Of a DNA stretch of 43,399 nucleotides, positions 38,677 to 43,399 are shown piece after piece. Source of the stretch: Spirosoma sp. GTDB lineage: Bacteria; Bacteroidota; Bacteroidia; Cytophagales; Spirosomataceae. The notes under the pieces are model-generated. The model made no database searches. It was not told the origin of the DNA and saw nothing but the letters and a program-made list of their open reading frames with translations. Within the stretch, counting starts at the first letter, position 1. Each line of letters begins with the position of its first letter. The stretch covers positions 1 to 43,399 of the forward strand of contig JACMPG010000317.1 in NCBI GenBank assembly GCA_014377625.1, given 5' to 3'. The translations under genes were made by a program, and so were the position numbers.

Positions 38677-41600
38677 ATGGATACACGGTTACATAGCTAC
38701 TTAGCAATCAGAAATTACTGCGTTGGGGCCTTGCTTGCGTCATTGTTGCTACTAATTGTGCCTGTCTGCGCTCAGTCTCCCCTGTTTCAACTGCTGCCAC
38801 CTGCGCAAACGGGCATTGATTTCGTCAATCAGATTGATGAGAACGAAAGCCTGAACGTGCTTTCCTACGAATATTTCTACAACGGCGGGGGCGTAGCCGT
38901 GGGCGACGTAAACAATGACGGCCTGCCCGATCTGTTCTTTACCGCCAACCTGAAACCCAACAAACTATACCTGAACCTCGGCAACCTGAAGTTCAAAGAC
39001 ATCACCGCCGATGCCGGAACCGATCTCGGTGGCCGCGCGGGCGGCTGGAAAACCGGCGTCAGTCTGGCCGACGTAAACGGCGACGGGCTGCTGGATATTT
39101 ACGTGTGCTACTCGGGTAAAACCGACGACGACAATCGCCGGAATCAACTGTTTATCAATCAGGGCAAGGGCGGCAGTACGGCGGTGCGCTTCGTGGATCA
39201 GGCGGCACAGTACGGGCTGGACGATCCGGGCTACAGCACCCAGGCCACCTTTTTCGACTACGACCGCGACGGTGATCTGGATATGTTTCTGCTGAGCCAC
39301 AATGTCAAAAAATACGACAACATGGAACTGGCCCGTCTGCATGACCAAACCGACGAACGGGCGGGCAATAAGCTGTTCGAGAATCAGAAGGATCGCTTTG
39401 TCGATGTATCGAAAAAAGAAGGCATTTCTCAGTACCCGCTCACGTTCGGGCTGGGTATGGTTGTGGCCGACGTCAATCAGGATGGCTGGCCCGACATTTA
39501 CGTTACCAACGACTACAACGAACCGGATTACCTGTACATCAATCAGAAGAACGGTCAGTCTGGCGGTCCGGCTTTCAAAGACGAAACCGAAGCCCGGTTC
39601 AGGCACCTCTCCCAGTTTTCGATGGGTGTCGATATTGCTGATTTCAACAACGACGGCCTGCCCGACATCATGAACCTCGATATGCTGCCCGAAGACAACC
39701 GGCGGCAGAAACTCCTGCAACTTCAGGAAAACTACGAGTCGTTCGAGCTGATGGTCCGGCAAAACCTGAACCGGCAGTACATGCGCAATATGCTGCAACT
39801 CAATAACGGCGACGGTACGTTCAGCGAAATAGCCCAAACTGCCGGGGTCTCCAATACAGACTGGAGCTGGTCTCCCCTCCTGGCCGATTTTGACAATGAC
39901 GGCTACAAGGACCTGTTCATCACCAACGGCTATCTGCGCGACTACACCAACAAAGATTTCCTGAAATACTGGGGCGATTACAAAATCAGGAAAGCCATTG
40001 ACCGCGAACCGGTGCAGCTTATGGACCTTGTTCGGGCCATGCCCGCCACGCGCCTGCCCAATTACATATACCGCAACAACCACGACCTGACTTTTGCCAA
40101 TATGCAGCAGGCGTGGGGATTGCAAACGCCCGCTATCTCGAACGGCGCGGCATACGCTGACCTCGACAATGACGGCGACCTCGAACTAATTGTCAACAAT
40201 ATAAACGAGCCAGCTTTTGTCTATCAGAATCTAAGTCGCGAGCAGCATAAAACGACTTATCTACAGCTCAGCCTAACGGCAACCGGCGGCAACCGGAACG
40301 CAGTAGGCGCGCGGGTAACGGTCTTTGGCGGGGGCAACCGGCAGTATCAGGAGCTGAACCCGGTACGGGGGTATCTGTCGAGTCAGTCCACAACCCTGCA
40401 TTTCGGGATGGGCGTGGCCACCGTTGCCGACTCAGTGCTGATTATCTGGCCCGACCAGTCGCGGCAGACGCTTACCCGCGTGCCGGTCAATCAACGGGTA
40501 TCGGTTCAGCAGGAGTCATGGGCAAAAAACCGGCAGAGCAAACCGGCACCCGCGCCCAAGGCCATCCCCGCGCTGTTTACAAACGTAGCCCCCACCCTGC
40601 CCTACACGCACGAGGGCTACGTAGAGAACGATTTCAAACGTCAGCCGCTCATGCTCTGGATGTACTCGCACACGGGGCCGGTGCTGGCCAAAGGTGACGT
40701 GAACAAAGACGGGCTGGACGATCTGTTTATCAGTGGCGATCAGCAAAAAACCGGCGGCATCTGGTTTCAGCAGCCGGGCGGTACGTTCAAAAAAGATACG
40801 CTGACCATTGGCGACGAAGCGGTTTCGGCCATTGCTGCGGCTGTTTTCTTCGATGCCAACGGCGATGGGTTTGACGATCTGTACGTGGCCAAAGGCGGCT
40901 ATTCGCTCTTTGAGGCCAACACCGCTTCACTTCAGGATGAGCTGTTTCTGAACGACGGACGCGGCCATCTGCACCCCGCACCGGGGAATTTACCCCTGCT
41001 GAATGCCAGCAGCAAAGCCTGCGTCCGCCCCGCCGATTACGACGGCGATGGCGACCTCGACCTGTTTGTGGGTGGGCGCGTAGTGCCGGGTCGTTACCCC
41101 GAAGTACCCCAGTCGTATCTGCTCGAAAACAAAGGCAACGGTCAGTTTACAGTAGTACCAACGCCCTTTTCATCGGTCGGTATGGTGACGGATGCGCAGT
41201 GGGCCGACCTGAACGACGATGGCCGCATTGACCTCGTTTTGTGTGGTGAATTTATGCCAGTGAAAGTCTTCACCAACACCAAAAGTGGCTTCGTGGATGA
41301 AACAAACCGGTATTTTACCGAACCCGCCACCGGTTTCTGGCAGTCGCTCGCCATTACCGACCTGAACGGCGACGGTAAAGCGGATATTGTGGCGGGTAAT
41401 CTTGGCACCAACACGCAAATCAGAACCTCGACGCAGCAACCCGCCGAACTGCTCTACGCCGACTTCGACAGCAACGGCTCCATTGACCCGTTCTTCTGCT
41501 TTTACGTGCAGGGCAAAACGTACCCCTTCGTAAGCCGCGATGAACTGACCGATCAGCTATTCAGTATGCGCCGGAAGTTTCCATACTATAAAGACTACGC

Positions 41601-42042
41601 CGACGCCACCGCTACCGATATTTTCTCGCCCGATGAACTGGCTCACGCTACCAAACTAACCGCTGCCGAACAGCACTCGGTCTGCTACCTCAGCAACGGC
41701 ACCGGCAAATTCAGCAAGCTGGTGCTGCCCATTCAGGCGCAGTTTGCACCCGTTACTCACATCCTGGCGCAGGACGCTGACCACGACGGCCATACAGACC
41801 TGCTGCTACTGGGCAACAAGTCAGATAACCGGCTGAAACTCGGTAGTATGGACGCCAATTACGGCTGTCTGCTGCGGGGTAACGGCAAAGGAGACTTCTC
41901 GTACGTCGGTCAGCCCGCATCTGGTTTGTCGGTACGGGGGGATGTAAAATCGGTAGTTGAGATGACCATCAACCAGACGAAACAACTTATCATCGGCGCG
42001 TTCAACCAGCCAATTCAGGTCTATAAACCACTCCAGCCATGA
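38677..42042 (+). CDS. FG-GAP/VCBS repeat protein with ASPIC/UnbV-like domain (CRTAC1-like)
   Basis: Repeated calcium-binding-like motifs GDVNNDGLPDLFF, ADVNGDGLLDIYV, FDYDRDGDLDMFL, ADFNNDGLPDIMN; NAVGARVTVFGGGNRQYQELNPVRGYLSSQSTTLHFGMG (UnbV-like). Confidence 0.92.
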   Translation: MDTRLHSYLAIRNYCVGALLASLLLLIVPVCAQSPLFQLLPPAQTGIDFVNQIDENESLNVLSYEYFYNGGGVAVGDVNNDGLPDLFFTANLKPNKLYLNLGNLKFKDITADAGTDLGGRAGGWKTGVSLADVNGDGLLDIYVCYSGKTDDDNRRNQLFINQGKGGSTAVRFVDQAAQYGLDDPGYSTQATFFDYDRDGDLDMFLLSHNVKKYDNMELARLHDQTDERAGNKLFENQKDRFVDVSKKEGISQYPLTFGLGMVVADVNQDGWPDIYVTNDYNEPDYLYINQKNGQSGGPAFKDETEARFRHLSQFSMGVDIADFNNDGLPDIMNLDMLPEDNRRQKLLQLQENYESFELMVRQNLNRQYMRNMLQLNNGDGTFSEIAQTAGVSNTDWSWSPLLADFDNDGYKDLFITNGYLRDYTNKDFLKYWGDYKIRKAIDREPVQLMDLVRAMPATRLPNYIYRNNHDLTFANMQQAWGLQTPAISNGAAYADLDNDGDLELIVNNINEPAFVYQNLSREQHKTTYLQLSLTATGGNRNAVGARVTVFGGGNRQYQELNPVRGYLSSQSTTLHFGMGVATVADSVLIIWPDQSRQTLTRVPVNQRVSVQQESWAKNRQSKPAPAPKAIPALFTNVAPTLPYTHEGYVENDFKRQPLMLWMYSHTGPVLAKGDVNKDGLDDLFISGDQQKTGGIWFQQPGGTFKKDTLTIGDEAVSAIAAAVFFDANGDGFDDLYVAKGGYSLFEANTASLQDELFLNDGRGHLHPAPGNLPLLNASSKACVRPADYDGDGDLDLFVGGRVVPGRYPEVPQSYLLENKGNGQFTVVPTPFSSVGMVTDAQWADLNDDGRIDLVLCGEFMPVKVFTNTKSGFVDETNRYFTEPATGFWQSLAITDLNGDGKADIVAGNLGTNTQIRTSTQQPAELLYADFDSNGSIDPFFCFYVQGKTYPFVSRDELTDQLFSMRRKFPYYKDYADATATDIFSPDELAHATKLTAAEQHSVCYLSNGTGKFSKLVLPIQAQFAPVTHILAQDADHDGHTDLLLLGNKSDNRLKLGSMDANYGCLLRGNGKGDFSYVGQPASGLSVRGDVKSVVEMTINQTKQLIIGAFNQPIQVYKPLQP

Positions 42043-43355
42043 CCCGACTGCTGCTGCTCTTCCTAACGCTGGCCACTGTGGCACAGGCCAAACCTGCCCC
42101 CCGCCCGGTAGAAGCATACCTGCAGCCCACCGTTTTTGCGCTGACAATGGTGATGATTCACGATGTGGCCAGCCCGCCCGCAGCCAGCCGGTTTTACGCG
42201 TATTGCTTACTGGGCGCGCACGACCTGGTCGCACAAAACGCAAAAAACATCACCTCGCCCACCCGTTTTGTACGCGATTTTGCCCCGGCTCCACTGGCCA
42301 AAACCGAAAAATACGATTACCGGCTGGCAGCTTTGTACAGCATCCTCGAAACCGGGCGTTTGCTGTTACCCTCCGGCTACCGGCTGGAAGACGATCAGAA
42401 AAAGTTACTGGCGCAGTTAAAGGAAAACGGATACAGTCAGGCCATCATCGACGCGTCGGTGCGGGTAGCACAGACCGAAGCCAGCCGGGTGATGGCCTAC
42501 GCAGCTACCGATAACTACCGGCTCCTGAGTGCCCGGACCCGCTACCGCCCTGCTAAAGGCGATGGCTACTGGTACCCCACGCCCCCCGGCTACATCGAAG
42601 CTATTGAGCCGCACTGGCGCACCATCCGGCCTATGCTGCTCGACTCCTGCAATCAGTTCAAACCCACTCCACCGGTGGCGTTCAGTAAAGACACAACCAG
42701 CGCGTTTTTTGCTCTGGCCCGCGAAGTATATGATACCGGTAACGCCCTGACCGATGAACAGCGGGCTGTGGCCGCCTACTGGGACTGCAACCCCTTCGCC
42801 ATCAACACGTCGGGGCATATGATGATCGGCTTCAAGAAAATAAGCCCCGGCGGTCACTGGCTGAACATTGCAGCCCTCGCCGTTGAGCGGGCAAAAACCC
42901 CCTTCGACCGGGCGGTGCTGGTACAGTCGGTAGCGGCCATGACACTGATGGATGCGTTTATCAGTTGCTGGGACGAGAAATACCGCAGCAACCGCATTCG
43001 CCCCGAAACCGTTATCAACCGCTACATAAATCCACGCTGGCAACCGCTCCTGCAAACGCCCCCCTTTCCTGAATATACCAGCGGCCATAGCGTAATCTCG
43101 ACCGCCGTGGCCGAGGTACTAACGTATATGCTCGGCCCTGATTTCGCATTTACTGACAATACCGAAATCATTTTCGACCTGCCCGAACGTCAGTTTACAT
43201 CGTTTCGACAGGCAGCTCAGGAAGCGGCTATTTCGCGGCTGTATGGCGGCATTCACTACCGCGACGCCATTGAAAACGGCCAAACGCAGGGGAGCGCTAT
43301 TGGTAGCTTTGTGGTGCAGAAACTCAAAAAGGCGGGTATAAAACCCGCCCCTTAG
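42039..43355 (+). CDS. vanadium-dependent haloperoxidase / PAP2-superfamily phosphatase-like protein
   Basis: Metal-site motifs KYRSNRIRPETV, PEYTSGHSVIS and SRLYGGIHYRDAIENG. 4-bp overlap with the upstream FG-GAP gene. Confidence 0.9.
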   Translation: MTRLLLLFLTLATVAQAKPAPRPVEAYLQPTVFALTMVMIHDVASPPAASRFYAYCLLGAHDLVAQNAKNITSPTRFVRDFAPAPLAKTEKYDYRLAALYSILETGRLLLPSGYRLEDDQKKLLAQLKENGYSQAIIDASVRVAQTEASRVMAYAATDNYRLLSARTRYRPAKGDGYWYPTPPGYIEAIEPHWRTIRPMLLDSCNQFKPTPPVAFSKDTTSAFFALAREVYDTGNALTDEQRAVAAYWDCNPFAINTSGHMMIGFKKISPGGHWLNIAALAVERAKTPFDRAVLVQSVAAMTLMDAFISCWDEKYRSNRIRPETVINRYINPRWQPLLQTPPFPEYTSGHSVISTAVAEVLTYMLGPDFAFTDNTEIIFDLPERQFTSFRQAAQEAAISRLYGGIHYRDAIENGQTQGSAIGSFVVQKLKKAGIKPAP

Positions 43356-43399
43356 TCCCACTACCCCGTCGGTTCGTTACGGATGAATAATGGCCCAGC

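Noticed and set aside
38965-40125. 386-aa antisense ORF
   Set aside because: Lies wholly opposite the FG-GAP gene; its V/I/H-rich content is the mirror of repeated D/N/G codons. No start context or family motif.

Overview
Chromosomal segment of a Bacteroidota bacterium. Gene content and TAnnTTTG-type promoters fit Cytophagales, probably Spirosoma-like (inference). About 25 intact protein genes sit around one decayed accessory zone at roughly 22.2-33.5 kb. The ordinary part holds a molybdopterin oxidoreductase/fdhD pair, an App1-type phosphatase, a lipid kinase, DUF5686 and TonB-type outer-membrane proteins, pyrR, pth, a GH16 glucanase, esterases, a HisKA_3 histidine kinase, an ATP-grasp protein, an Anbu proteasome-like protease, a transglutaminase, and a SusC/SusD/FG-GAP/vanadium haloperoxidase locus at the right end. 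Main items for a second look: (1) a gutted N-type F-ATPase operon that keeps an intact beta gene, a frameshifted epsilon and only the 3' part of gamma; (2) a type II R-M pair joining a BsuBI/PstI-family endonuclease to an m5C methyltransferase, with 32-bp direct repeats upstream; (3) a remnant field with two broken PIN toxin modules, IS66 and IS30 fragments and a ~61-bp dispersed repeat, where related remnants bracket an intact CheB/CheR-histidine kinase plus response regulator block; (4) a palindromic repeat inserted in frame in pyrR; (5) two long hairpin repeats, including a perfect 45-bp inverted repeat next to an esterase start; (6) an Anbu-transglutaminase pair without its usual partners. 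No convincing tRNA, rRNA or CRISPR array was seen. All family calls come from reading motifs, with no database search.
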